64,000 bases of DNA from Novipirellula caenicola (GCF_039545035.1 NZ_BAABRO010000015.1:1-64000); one strand, 5' to 3'. Positions 10,016 to 19,528 are shown, counted from the first letter of the stretch. Translations and numbers: made by a program. The notes: generated by a model not told the origin, from the sequence alone.

Positions 10016-10103
10016 CAGTGAGTGGCTCGGTGGTGGAAAGACTTGGGGGGGACGACGGCATTCCCCCAGTCTATTTGCGATTCTGGGCAAATCCACTGGT
10101 TGA

Positions 10104-13100
10104 TTATCGAGAACTGCAAACAAAGGCAGCCCAAGCGTAAGGATGGCTGCGGATTCCGGAATTTGTTGCTGATAGCATGTCCACTTGAGCTCCGCGAATC
10201 GCCTCGCGAACCGATTTGCCTTGACGCCACAGGTGGTCGTAAAAGTGCTGGACAAACGCCACGGTGGCGTCGTCATCGACCGGCCATAATGTTCCGATCA
10301 CGTGTGCCGCCCCGGCGGCGTGGAAACTGCTAAACATGCCTGCCATCCCCTGCCCCGCCTGGGCTTGCCCGAGCCCCGATTCGCATGCGCTAAGCATCAC
10401 CAGCGACGCTTGTGACAAGTCCAGTTGCCGGATCTCGGCGGCGGTCATGTATTGATCTTGTTCGCTGGCGTTTTTCGGATCCTGGTCGGTCGCTGGTGCC
10501 ACGATCAACCCGGTGCTCAACAGCGTCGTGGCGCCGCTGATCGCAAACGCGTCCCCTTCGTTCTCTCGCCGAAAAAAACCGTGTGTCGCTAAGTGAATGT
10601 AGTGTTCGTTGACCATCGCCTGGGCCAATGCCGCTTCGGTCGCCTTGCTGTCGGACAAACGAACCACGCGAGCCTGAGGGAATTGTTGCTTGAACAGCGT
10701 TTCCACCTGTTTTGCTTCCTTCAATGAACCTGGCAGCAGCGGCCATTGTTGAGTCAGGGGACCATAGTCGATCCCGCCTGCGACCAATAGTGACTTTGAC
10801 ATGCCAGAGGAAGTCTCCGTCGCAATTTCGGCAGCAGCAACCTCGCTGACCAATTCGATTGAGACCTGTTCGATCCAATAACCGGGCCGGTTGACCGCTG
10901 GCAGCGCGGCCCAGGGAATCAAGTAACACATCGAGTCGCCACGAATGCGAAGCCGCGAAAACGGAAGGTCGCAATCGAGTAGCGGTCGCTGGACCAGCGA
11001 CGCGACGGTACGGGCCGCAACGTCCATATCGGGCAACTGTTCGGTGATCGTTTTTCGCCAACGGACAATTGCCGCATCGACGTTCGGGGCGTCCCCAAAC
11101 GTAACGCGTTTCACTTGGCCGCTCGGAGCGAGCACGAACGCGAAATAGCGAGATCCCGCGCCGATCGATCCACCCTTTGTTGGTTTGTCGAAGACACGTG
11201 TCTGCAAGATGTCCAGCATCAATTCGTCATCGGCGAGAAGCCGGGCGACGATCTCCGAAGTGGGTTCTTGTTCGAGCGAAAGGTTTTCGCTGCGAGACAC
11301 GCTCCGCCGGATGTCTTGCAGTTGGTCTTCAAGATCGGCGATCTCATTTAGTAACGCTCGCCGGCGAAACATCGAGACGCGACGAAAATAGGCTTGATGC
11401 AATTGTTGCATCAACGCTTGTTCACGCTGTTTGATCTCAGTGTCGGTCGATTGTTTGAATGCCCGGTCATAACGGTCGGCGAGTCCTTTCCACCGCAGCA
11501 CGACGTTGTATTGATCCGCATCAGGGATTTGCAATTGCGGAGCGAGTTCCAAGAACGTGTCGAGTGTTCCCGGCCAAGCCACGCTTTCGGGATGCACGCG
11601 AGCTTCTTGGATCATCGCAAGTCGGTCGCGAGCGGACGGCGACTTCGACAACGCCTCGCAAACTCCTTGATAGGCCAGGGCCTCGGCTTGGGTGACCCAC
11701 TGACTTGCGGCAGCCAAATTGCCTTGCAAGCACGCCACACGGGCTTGGCAGGCAATGGCTTCGGCGTAGCGTGGATGGCGAACCGAATAGTGCTTTTTGA
11801 AATGTTTTGCAGCCTCCGAGAAATGCTCTGCGGCTTGCGATAGATGCTCTTGAGCCATCGCGATCCAACCCAGATTGATCGACGATTCTCCGATCTTCAA
11901 ATCAGCGGGGGCCACGTTGGCTTGGTAGATTTGCTTTGCCGACTGTGCTAATTCGGCAGCTTTGTCAAAGTCGCCTGTTAGGTAATAATTGATCCCCAAG
12001 TTGTTTGCGACGTTCGCGGCGCGAAGCGGATCGATGTTCTTGCTGGTCTGGAGCGTCTCTTGTGCGTCGATCAATTCATTACGGGCAATGATGAAATCGC
12101 GGTCGCCTTCGATCGCTTTGGCTAAATTGATTCGCCAATCGGTGGCGGATCGCAAATCGGGATTTTGTTGATGGAACTCACGCGAAGATTCCAGCAGTTT
12201 TCGGGCTTCGCGGTAATCGCCCATCTGCAGTGCGACGAGCGCCAATGTGTCGTTGGCGATCACCGGCAAATCAGGACGTCCGGTGCGCGTCGCTTGCCGC
12301 GAAAACTCGCGTGCCGCGTCATACGCCTCGGCAAGTTGACGCCGCTTCAATCGCAGCGTGACGACTAAACTCCAATACTTTGCTCGCCACTGGGCCGCGA
12401 CTTGATCGTCATCAATGACGCTGCGAAGATCGCGAAGCACCGTTTCCAGCGAATCGTCCATGCCGACTCGCATGCAATACTCGGCCAGTGCGAGTCGAAC
12501 CAGTCGGATCACGCCGACCGGAATCTCCGCAGCCGACAGGGTGTCTTCGACTTCGCTGATTCGTTCTTGCAGCAATTTCAAGTTCTGTTCGACCGAATCC
12601 TTCGGTTCCAGTTTCGTCAATTGCGAGAAACCAAGGACGTCGATCGCCAACGCTTGGACTTCGTCGTAAAGCGAACGCTGCTCGTTGATGAGCCCGATCG
12701 ATTCGGCCAGGGTTTCGACCGCTCGCTGAGGGTTCGTTTGCTGCTTGATCGCATCGATCCGCACCAAGTAGGCCAGCGAAGTAACGCGGCCAGCGGAACC
12801 AGGGGCGGCGTCGCGTGCCGCATCCGAGAGCGTTTGGATCGCACGGTCGGGGTGGCCTGCGTCAAAGTCAATCTGAGCCGCGATGATCAAGTAACGAATC
12901 CGCTCGGGATCATCAATCGCAACCTGCTCGCTGACTTTGCATAGTTCCAAAATCTGCTCGGTCGCCTTTGCTGCCGCTTCGCGATCGTTGGCGGCAAGGG
13001 ACTGCATCGCATGGTCACGAAGTTCGTTCAAGCGATCGGTCGGTAGTTCGGCATTCAGGCTGCTGCAAAACGTGAATGCAAGTAGTAGTGTCGTTGTTCG

Positions 13101-13163
13101 CTCTGCGAACTTACGTAATGATCGCGGAGCGATCAGCGACGATGCACGATGTAACCAACTCAT
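10104..13163 (-). CDS. exported TPR-CHAT caspase-like peptidase
   Basis: This 1019-residue protein has a predicted N-terminal signal peptide (core TTTLLLAFTFCSSLNA). A long alpha-helical TPR array covers about residues 40-600, followed by a CHAT domain at about 700-1019. The catalytic dyad is visible: His861 in HLATHGFF and Cys927 in MLSACESGLG, with the family's IGTLWPVDD and AWAAFV signatures after it. CHAT domains are clan CD (caspase/separase-like) cysteine peptidases. An export signal would place this one outside the cytoplasm, which is less common. Its start overlaps the upstream gene by 4 bases (ATGA), so translation is probably coupled. The substrate is unknown; the kinase and TPR proteins of the operon are plausible regulators. 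Confidence 0.88.
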   Translation of the reverse strand: MSWLHRASSLIAPRSLRKFAERTTTLLLAFTFCSSLNAELPTDRLNELRDHAMQSLAANDREAAAKATEQILELCKVSEQVAIDDPERIRYLIIAAQIDFDAGHPDRAIQTLSDAARDAAPGSAGRVTSLAYLVRIDAIKQQTNPQRAVETLAESIGLINEQRSLYDEVQALAIDVLGFSQLTKLEPKDSVEQNLKLLQERISEVEDTLSAAEIPVGVIRLVRLALAEYCMRVGMDDSLETVLRDLRSVIDDDQVAAQWRAKYWSLVVTLRLKRRQLAEAYDAAREFSRQATRTGRPDLPVIANDTLALVALQMGDYREARKLLESSREFHQQNPDLRSATDWRINLAKAIEGDRDFIIARNELIDAQETLQTSKNIDPLRAANVANNLGINYYLTGDFDKAAELAQSAKQIYQANVAPADLKIGESSINLGWIAMAQEHLSQAAEHFSEAAKHFKKHYSVRHPRYAEAIACQARVACLQGNLAAASQWVTQAEALAYQGVCEALSKSPSARDRLAMIQEARVHPESVAWPGTLDTFLELAPQLQIPDADQYNVVLRWKGLADRYDRAFKQSTDTEIKQREQALMQQLHQAYFRRVSMFRRRALLNEIADLEDQLQDIRRSVSRSENLSLEQEPTSEIVARLLADDELMLDILQTRVFDKPTKGGSIGAGSRYFAFVLAPSGQVKRVTFGDAPNVDAAIVRWRKTITEQLPDMDVAARTVASLVQRPLLDCDLPFSRLRIRGDSMCYLIPWAALPAVNRPGYWIEQVSIELVSEVAAAEIATETSSGMSKSLLVAGGIDYGPLTQQWPLLPGSLKEAKQVETLFKQQFPQARVVRLSDSKATEAALAQAMVNEHYIHLATHGFFRRENEGDAFAISGATTLLSTGLIVAPATDQDPKNASEQDQYMTAAEIRQLDLSQASLVMLSACESGLGQAQAGQGMAGMFSSFHAAGAAHVIGTLWPVDDDATVAFVQHFYDHLWRQGKSVREAIRGAQVDMLSATNSGIRSHPYAWAAFVCSSR
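13090..13140. repeat. inverted pair of palindromic repeats (BIME-like) inside the CHAT gene
   Basis: Copy 13120-13140 is identical to 7711-7731. Copy 13090-13110 is an inverted, diverged version whose core reads GTTCGCTCTGCGAAC. Its two arm changes compensate each other, so the hairpin is kept. The pair lies in the first codons of the CHAT gene, encoding part of the N-terminal stretch before the hydrophobic core (SLIAPRSLRKFAERTT). Confidence 0.65.
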
Positions 13164-14254
13164 TGGGTTTGGATCGCGGTGGCGATGTTGCTATCGGGAT
13201 GGCTGGTGACCAACAGTGCGGCCAACTCGGATGTGTTGGCAAGCGATTCTTTGTCGGTATCGTCTGAGAGCAAGATGTCAATCAGCGACCACAACGCAGT
13301 CAGGTCGGTTGGGTTTTGATCAAGGATTGCTAAGTACGACTCCCTTGCGGTGAGCAGATCGGATCGAACAAAGCGTGCGTAGTCACCCGTCAATTCGTCA
13401 ATCGTGAGCGGCGAATCTCGCCGGGGATCGCGTTTGGCATAGGCGTCACTTAGCGTTTGCTTGAGTCGTTGCTCGTCGCCGAGTTCATCGTAACAACTCG
13501 CCTTCAAAAGATACGCTTCCAGGAAACCCGGTGAATCGGCGATCGCTTGATCCGTGGTCGATAGGATATCTTGGCAAATTTCTTTTCGCTTCGCGGCATC
13601 TTGAATTGTGACGACGTTTCGCAGTTGTTCCGCGGCACTGGCCCATTGCTTGATCGCTGTGAGCGAAGCGTTGGGAGCCGACTCGATTGCGTTTCGGTTC
13701 TTCGCTGGCAACGCGTTAAAGGTGTTCATGACTTTGGTTCGCGTCTTCATCGCTGCAGAGATCACAGCGTCGTCAGTATCGTCGATCGAAACGACGGTGG
13801 GGTCAGCGGCAGCGTCGTTTTGAACTAGCACCATCTCGATCGCCGATGGCTCGCGAGATTGGCAACAAACAAGCAGTTCGATCTCATGTTTCTTGGCAAC
13901 CGATCGTGCCGCGTCCACCGTCGTGCAGTCGGCGAACAAGCGATCGGTGGTGTGGGTATCGACCAGCACAAGTTGCTCGGAAAACCGCATCCCTTCACGC
14001 ACCAACGTTACAAACACGCTGACGTCACTTGACGGATCTTGCGAACTGGCAAGCACCACGACGGCGATCCGTTTTTTGTCATCCAGTATTTCTTTGGCGC
14101 TGCGCTGAGCTTCTTCGCTCATTGCCAACGAGCGGAAATCGGTCCACACCGGTCCGCGACTCAATCGGGCCGTACGCGGGCGGCTGGGGCTGACCGAAGG
14201 AGTGATCATCGTGCTGGCGATCATCGCCGCAATCAACAACTGATGAAAAAACAT
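13160..14254 (-). CDS. exported TPR-like protein of the CHAT operon
   Basis: The product is about 364 residues and has a signal-peptide-like start (MFFHQLLIAAMIASTMITP). An alpha/beta segment (RIAVVVLASSQD, LVLVDTHTTDRLF, IELLVCCQS) spans about residues 45-130. The C-terminal half is helical and TPR-like (FLEAYLLKASCYDELGDEQR; ARESYLAILDQNPTDLTALW). I recognise no catalytic family. It sits between the kinase (63-base gap) and the CHAT gene (4-base overlap), so all three are probably one transcript. A TTG six codons upstream is an alternative start, but ATG 14254 leads directly into the signal peptide. It may be an adaptor or substrate of the CHAT peptidase; that is inference. Confidence 0.72.
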   Translation of the reverse strand: MFFHQLLIAAMIASTMITPSVSPSRPRTARLSRGPVWTDFRSLAMSEEAQRSAKEILDDKKRIAVVVLASSQDPSSDVSVFVTLVREGMRFSEQLVLVDTHTTDRLFADCTTVDAARSVAKKHEIELLVCCQSREPSAIEMVLVQNDAAADPTVVSIDDTDDAVISAAMKTRTKVMNTFNALPAKNRNAIESAPNASLTAIKQWASAAEQLRNVVTIQDAAKRKEICQDILSTTDQAIADSPGFLEAYLLKASCYDELGDEQRLKQTLSDAYAKRDPRRDSPLTIDELTGDYARFVRSDLLTARESYLAILDQNPTDLTALWSLIDILLSDDTDKESLANTSELAALLVTSHPDSNIATAIQTQ

Positions 14255-14317
14255 TGCAATAGGTCCAGGCAAAAAGGAACGATGGATCGTGTTGAGGAAC
14301 GCAGCGTCGCCGGCAGA

Positions 14318-16780
14318 TCAGGACGTTTCTATCGTATCCAAACGCTTGAGCGCCTGCTCTGCATTCTGGCGGATTTCGTCGGCCCAATCGAGCGTTTCAT
14401 TCGTTTTGGGTAGCGTTTCGATTGCCTTGCGTAAACTTGCCGCTGCGGCTGCGGGTTTGCTCGGCACCAACGATGTTCCCAGCGCCAAATGCGCCTGCGC
14501 GGCACAACGACGAAACGAAAGCTGGACGGAGTTTTGTAGTAACATTTGGTCGGCTAACTTGACGGCACGTTCGTACTGCGAAATCGCCGCCTCCACATCG
14601 CCTTGGTCGATCAGCAAATTGCCAAGCCCGGTTAACGCCAACACTTGCCGCTCTTTGAGTTGTGGGATCGCAGGATACTTTTCCACCATGCCTGAAAAGA
14701 ATTTAATCGATTCAGAGAACAACGATTTCGCTCCGTCGATGTCCTGCACATCCAACTGCAGATGTTCGGCATAATTTCTCAGCAACAACGCGTATTCTTT
14801 TGCCGCCGCAACATCGTTCGGATCACGGGTCACCAGCCAACGAGCTTGCTCGATTGCGTCTTGGTAACGATCCGCGATCCGTTTGTCGTTGGTTTGTGTG
14901 GACCACATCAATTCCAACCGCGCTAGTGCCTCGTTGTTCAGTGCACGTGTCAATTCAAACCGAATGTCTCGCGTCAACGTGGGCTCAGTCGATTTGTCCA
15001 TCGCGTCGCGTAGCGAACGAGTTGCCGATTCAAATGATTCAACCGCCGGCAACCACTGCTGCTCGTCAAATGCAATGATCCCTTTTTGAATCATTGTTTG
15101 TCCACGCAGCAATAACGCGTCGGCCGAAGACCGCGAATCGATCAACACCTGATCCACGATCGGCAACGCCTGTGACAGACTTTCGGTCGCTGCGGCCGTG
15201 TTATTTTGGTCGCCATGCAGCCGGCTTTTCTCGATCATCACCCGCGCCAACATGCGGTGATCTTCTTTGGTATCGAGTTCTCGCAGAATTTTGCTTGCAT
15301 TGGCGAGCGATGCCAGTGCGTTAGGGATCAAACCGAGTTCGCGTTGCACTTTGGCAAGTTCAAAGGAGACTGCGGCGGATTCACGACGCAGCTCGGGTTC
15401 ATGTGAAGGGAACTCTGCCATGCGTTGATACGACTCGGCAGCATCGGTGAGCAATTGTTCACGCACATCGGTCGCATCGGGGACCTCTTTCAATCGTTCG
15501 CTGGCCCCAGTCAACAATTGGTCGGTGGCTTGGCGCGCCAATTTATACAATTGAGTCGCTTCACCACGAGCTTGCTGCTGTTGCTTGCGAGCCTGGTTGA
15601 TGCGGTGCACCGCGAACAAACTGGTCAACGTTAACAGGATCAGCGAAACGGTTGCCCATCGCACAAACGTTTCGTGTTGTCGTTTCCAGCGGTACAGACG
15701 CTCGAGTCTTGACTCTTGATAGGCCAGTACCGGTTCGTCATCGAGCCATCGCTGCAAATCGTCTCGCAATTCCGCCGCACTTTGATAGCGATCTTCACGC
15801 AATCGCGAAATCGATTTGGCAGCAATTGCGTTCAACGAACGAGGCGTTGATTTTTGCACCTCGATGGCGGCGGGAATCGATCCCGACTCGATGGCCTTGA
15901 GTGCTTGAGTCAGACTCATGCCTTTGCAAGGGGGATCGCCGGTCAGAATCTCGTACAACATCGCCCCGATACTGTATAAATCCGAACGGCTGTCGATGTC
16001 TTGCGTTCGCCCGTTGAGCTGTTCGGGTGGCGCGTAGGCGATCGTGCCCATCGCAGTGCCGACTCGCGTATCGTCCAGCTTTGAACTGCTGACGGACACA
16101 GGCGACTCGGGCAGGGATTCGGTCGCAGCGAGGGTGGATTCGTATTGGTATTCGACTTCGCTGCTGCCCGTGGTTTTCGCCAGTCCCCAATCGATGACCA
16201 AGGTTTCGCCGTAGCGGCCAAGCATCACGTTGTTGGATTTCAAGTCGCGGTGCAGCACGCCTCGGCTGTGGGCATAGTGCAGCACATTGCACACGTCGAT
16301 CAATCGCTGCAACAGTTGCCGCAATCGAGGCCCAACAAACGATTCCTTACCCGCTGTGACCGCTTCGTGAAATTGTTTGATGTGATTCCGTAGCTCGCTG
16401 CCGGTGATCAACCGCATCGCGTAATACGGGCGTCCGTTCACTCCGGTGCCCATGCTGTAGATCGGGACCACGCCTGGGTGTTCGAGCAGCCCGGTGACTT
16501 CGGCCTCGGCACAAAAGCTGTCGCGATGCCGCGGGTCATCCGCACATTGTTCGCGGATCTCTTTGAGTGCGACTTCCCGATTCAGTTCGGTATCAAAGTA
16601 GATCGAAACGACCCCGAGTCCGCCAACGGCGAGGGCACGGCGAAACTGGTAGCGGCCTCGTGTTTCAGTCTGCGTCTGGCTCGGCTGGGTTTGGAACGGG
16701 TCTTCTCCGTCCATCGTTTCAGCGTTCACAACGGGTACAGGCAAAGAGGGGTGAATATGGCGGGCGGTGAAACCGCCCAT
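14318..16780 (-). CDS. transmembrane Ser/Thr protein kinase with TPR tail
   Basis: This 820-residue kinase has a Gly loop GGLGVV, the catalytic Lys73 in VALKEI, HRDLKSNN with Asp179 and DWG with Asp197 (DWG in place of DFG). The YAPPEQ motif is at about 249. A single membrane segment at about 373-391 (WATVSLILLTLTSLFAV) is followed by about 420 residues of helical TPR repeats. Topology suggests a cytoplasmic kinase and a periplasmic TPR sensor. It is the first gene of the kinase/TPR/CHAT operon, so it may sense or regulate the exported CHAT module. ATG 16780 is used; ATG 16714 (MDGEDPF) is a good alternative because the first 22 residues look untypical. Confidence 0.9.
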   Translation of the reverse strand: MGGFTARHIHPSLPVPVVNAETMDGEDPFQTQPSQTQTETRGRYQFRRALAVGGLGVVSIYFDTELNREVALKEIREQCADDPRHRDSFCAEAEVTGLLEHPGVVPIYSMGTGVNGRPYYAMRLITGSELRNHIKQFHEAVTAGKESFVGPRLRQLLQRLIDVCNVLHYAHSRGVLHRDLKSNNVMLGRYGETLVIDWGLAKTTGSSEVEYQYESTLAATESLPESPVSVSSSKLDDTRVGTAMGTIAYAPPEQLNGRTQDIDSRSDLYSIGAMLYEILTGDPPCKGMSLTQALKAIESGSIPAAIEVQKSTPRSLNAIAAKSISRLREDRYQSAAELRDDLQRWLDDEPVLAYQESRLERLYRWKRQHETFVRWATVSLILLTLTSLFAVHRINQARKQQQQARGEATQLYKLARQATDQLLTGASERLKEVPDATDVREQLLTDAAESYQRMAEFPSHEPELRRESAAVSFELAKVQRELGLIPNALASLANASKILRELDTKEDHRMLARVMIEKSRLHGDQNNTAAATESLSQALPIVDQVLIDSRSSADALLLRGQTMIQKGIIAFDEQQWLPAVESFESATRSLRDAMDKSTEPTLTRDIRFELTRALNNEALARLELMWSTQTNDKRIADRYQDAIEQARWLVTRDPNDVAAAKEYALLLRNYAEHLQLDVQDIDGAKSLFSESIKFFSGMVEKYPAIPQLKERQVLALTGLGNLLIDQGDVEAAISQYERAVKLADQMLLQNSVQLSFRRCAAQAHLALGTSLVPSKPAAAAASLRKAIETLPKTNETLDWADEIRQNAEQALKRLDTIETS

Positions 16781-17140
16781 CTTGTATCGGCCGATTGTAC
16801 ATGATTTTCAGTTTCGCCGTGGCGGCCGGTCGTCGCTGTGGTTGTCATGATTCCCCGCTCGGTTCGATTGACGATCAATCAATTTGCGTTGCGGCAGTGG
16901 TCTCAAATCGATCACGCCGTTTGTCGTTGGTCGGTTTATTTCCTCGGTTTCAGTTGACAAGCAAACTGAGAGCGGGAAATACGAACCGCGAGGCACATTT
17001 CGAGGTGATCACAACCGGGTTCGGCGCGCGAGTTGCATTTTCGCTGTTCCTCGTACAAGTGATCGATCAAAGCAGGAGAACGCGTGTGGTGTCCCTGCTT
17101 TTCTCCCCCCTCCCCTTCTATCAACTCAGGTAAAACTAAC
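16781..17140. other. divergent intergenic region (kinase / secreted protein)
   Basis: About 360 bases lie between the kinase start (minus) and the secreted Asn/Gln-rich protein (plus). It should hold promoters in both directions. A 7-bp inverted repeat (GGGCGGT/ACCGCCC, about 16764-16780) overlaps the first kinase codons and could affect its translation. Small frames crossing the region look random. Confidence 0.4.
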
Positions 17141-18235
17141 ATGAGACAACTACTTACTGCCGCAGCTTGTTTGGGCGCCCTTGCCGCCGGTGCCGTCGTC
17201 GGAGCACAAGACATCGCAGGCAATGCCGCTTCACAAGTCGGGGGCGCGTTGGACCGTGCTGCTGGACAAGCACAAAACGCTGCCGGACGAGCTCAAAATG
17301 CAACTCAAAATGCTGTCAATGGTGTTCGCAATCAAGCGAACTCCGCCGCCTCGCAAGCTGGCAACCAAGTCGATCGTATTCAAGGTGCGACGACCGATGG
17401 TTGGAACAACGGAGGCACTCAGCGAGGTGTCACCAATGGTCAAGTCGGCGTCGATGGCCGAGCGAGTGTGAATGGCCAAGCCAACGTAAACAACCAGAAC
17501 GGTGTCAATGCGAACGTTCAATCGTCGCAATCGCTTAACGCACAGAACCAAGCCGGAGTGAACGGCAACGTCCAAAACTCGGTTGGCGTCAATGGCCAGG
17601 GTGCTTATTACCACGGTCAAAACCAACAAGGTTTCCATGGTCAAGGTCATAGCTACAACCAAGGTTATGGTTATGGCGGCCAATCGTACGGCTACCATGG
17701 TGGCCAAGTTTATGGAAACCAGTATGGCTCGTCGTACGGCGGAACTGCCTACTCGAGCGGTTATGCAGGTACCGGCTCTTACATGGGCGGTCATTCCGGT
17801 AGCGGTGTCGTTCACACGTTGCGTCACGATGCCAGCGGTCGCGAATATATCTGTGTCGGTGGACAACGTGTCTATTTTGACAATGTCGCTACCCAAAACG
17901 ACAGCTACCAAGCTGGCTATGGAAGCTACGACCAAAGTAGCGATGCGGTGAACACCCCCGAAGCCATGCAAAACGAAAGCATGCAAAACAATGCAACCGG
18001 TAACCAAGAAGAAGAATTCTCGGCACCGGCTCTTCCTTCGGCGGATCAAAACACCGACGCTAACGTTCAAGCCGGAGCGGATGCTGCGGTGAATGGCAAC
18101 GTCGATGCCGGCAATGCAAACGCGGGTGGTTTGAACGCGGAAAGTGCAAACGCAGCTGGCGTTGGCCAAGACGGTTCGGCTGATGTTGAAACCGGAGTCC
18201 AAGCTGCCGCCAAAAACAACGCGACTCAAGAATAG
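17141..18235 (+). CDS. secreted low-complexity Asn/Gln/Gly-rich repeat protein
   Basis: This 364-residue protein begins with a signal peptide (MRQLLTAAACLGALAAGAVVGAQ). An Ala/Asn/Gln-rich amphipathic stretch (NAAGRAQNATQNAVNGVRNQ) follows, then short NGQ(V/A)(G/N)V repeats at about residues 90-165. Next come a Tyr/Gly/His-rich stretch (QGYGYGGQSYGYHGG) and a small ordered segment (LRHDASGREYICVGGQRVYF). The acidic Ala/Asn-rich tail resembles the first part. No family is recognised; a cell-surface or matrix role is plausible. The longer frame starting at 17084 lacks a signal peptide, so ATG 17141 is chosen. A strong terminator follows. Confidence 0.8.
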   Translation: MRQLLTAAACLGALAAGAVVGAQDIAGNAASQVGGALDRAAGQAQNAAGRAQNATQNAVNGVRNQANSAASQAGNQVDRIQGATTDGWNNGGTQRGVTNGQVGVDGRASVNGQANVNNQNGVNANVQSSQSLNAQNQAGVNGNVQNSVGVNGQGAYYHGQNQQGFHGQGHSYNQGYGYGGQSYGYHGGQVYGNQYGSSYGGTAYSSGYAGTGSYMGGHSGSGVVHTLRHDASGREYICVGGQRVYFDNVATQNDSYQAGYGSYDQSSDAVNTPEAMQNESMQNNATGNQEEEFSAPALPSADQNTDANVQAGADAAVNGNVDAGNANAGGLNAESANAAGVGQDGSADVETGVQAAAKNNATQE

Positions 18236-18261
18236 TCGCAAATCTAAAACGTAACTCGATC

Positions 18262-18306
18262 AACGTCCGCACTGCCTTCACCGAAGGGGGTGTGGACGTT
18301 TTTTTT
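18262..18306 (+). terminator. Rho-independent terminator
   Basis: An 11-bp stem (AACGTCCGCAC pairing with GTGTGGACGTT, one G-U) plus an inner CCTTC/GAAGG stem is followed by a run of Ts. It lies 27 bases after the stop of the secreted repeat protein. Confidence 0.85.
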
Positions 18307-18367
18307 GAAAATTTGGATTTCTCTCTTCTTCAATAACTTAGCAACACAATCAACAAGGTAACAACGA

Positions 18368-19528
18368 ATGAAGACACTTAAACGAACTCTATTGTTGGGC
18401 GCCGCGGTCACGACAGCGCTGACGACCATGCCCGTGCAAGCTCAAACGCAACGGGCGCTCGAACGTCGCGCTGATCGCAATGCTCGGCAACTGCAACGCC
18501 AAGTCAATCGAGCCGACTACTATTCGCCCGGAACGTGGCAAAATCTAAATCCGTGGATCCGAGAAAATGGTGTTGCCCCTTTGGCACGAGCCGCTAATGC
18601 GATTGGTCAAACGGTCGACGCTGCGACTCGGATCGGCGATGGGCAATTCGGGTATCGGGACAAGTCGCCGCAGAATACTTGGTTCTACGACTACTATAAT
18701 TATGTCCCAACCTACTACACCCAGCGAAGCGACGATCGCTATGCCGGTGCGATCCGCTATTTCGATGCGGACAGCGATGGTGTTTATGATTCACGATCCT
18801 ACTATCGCGACAGTGACCAAGACGGACGCTATGACGAGTATGATCGCTATGATTTCTACAGCGATGGAAATGCGGATGCGAAGGTCCAAGTCGAAGTGAG
18901 CTCCGATACGGCCAGCGAGCCACGCGTCGATCGTGATCGCAATCAAAATGCTCGCGATACCTATCGCGGTCCCGAGGATGCACGTCGGCACAGTGTCGAA
19001 GGCGAAATTGCGTTTACGAAAAAAGCGAAGGTAAACGGAAGCGATAACCTCTTGGTCGGTATTAATGACGAGCGGGACTCTACACTCGCTATCGACCTTG
19101 GCCCTGTCGATTCACTTCGTGGTCAACATGTCGAAGTCGGCAACTCGATCAGCGCCGTCGGTGTCTACGAGACGATCGGTGAAAAACAGCTGCTCATCGC
19201 CGATACGTTCCGCATCGAGGGTGGACAAAGTATCGAAGTCGACCGAGCGATGGGGTTGAACTTGACGGGTGAGATTGTCGATATCAAGAGCACTCCAATT
19301 GGTTCGGCCGATCACTACATTGCCGTGGTCGCGATCGATGGCGAACGCCAACTTGTCGACCTTGGTCCTACGACTACCTACAAGTTCAAAGTCGAGCCGT
19401 CGACGAAAGTCACCTTTCGAGGCGTCCCGGTGCGAGCACAAGAGCACCGAGTGATCTTAGCCGAACAGGTACAAATCGGCGGCGAGACGTTCAGCATCCA
19501 GCCTGCGCAATTTGATTCGCAGCAATAA
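18368..19528 (+). CDS. exported protein with acidic DxDxDG repeats and duplicated beta domain
   Basis: This 386-residue protein has a signal peptide (LLLGAAVTTALTTMPVQAQ) and a basic, helical part (ERRADRNARQLQRQVNRAD). Calcium-loop-like acidic repeats (DADSDGVYD, DSDQDGRYDEYD, YSDGNADAK) lie around residues 135-180. The C-terminal half contains two copies of a similar beta-rich unit, about 215-295 and 300-375. Both run G-E-I ... L-D-L-G-P ... V ... A-(D/E)-x-(F/V)-(R/Q)-I-(E/G)-G, which I read as an internal duplication. I recognise no named family. The well-defined terminator upstream indicates that it has its own promoter. Confidence 0.8.
   Translation: MKTLKRTLLLGAAVTTALTTMPVQAQTQRALERRADRNARQLQRQVNRADYYSPGTWQNLNPWIRENGVAPLARAANAIGQTVDAATRIGDGQFGYRDKSPQNTWFYDYYNYVPTYYTQRSDDRYAGAIRYFDADSDGVYDSRSYYRDSDQDGRYDEYDRYDFYSDGNADAKVQVEVSSDTASEPRVDRDRNQNARDTYRGPEDARRHSVEGEIAFTKKAKVNGSDNLLVGINDERDSTLAIDLGPVDSLRGQHVEVGNSISAVGVYETIGEKQLLIADTFRIEGGQSIEVDRAMGLNLTGEIVDIKSTPIGSADHYIAVVAIDGERQLVDLGPTTTYKFKVEPSTKVTFRGVPVRAQEHRVILAEQVQIGGETFSIQPAQFDSQQ

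Noticed and set aside
10104-16780. gRAMP/Craspase-like or other CRISPR-linked TPR-CHAT defence system
   Set aside because: There is no CRISPR array or Cas protein, and the CHAT protein has an export signal, which does not fit a cytoplasmic RNA-guided protease.
17231-18241. Long minus-strand frame of 336 codons
   Set aside because: It is the antisense shadow of the secreted repeat protein; its composition follows the opposite strand's repeats and it has no domain features.
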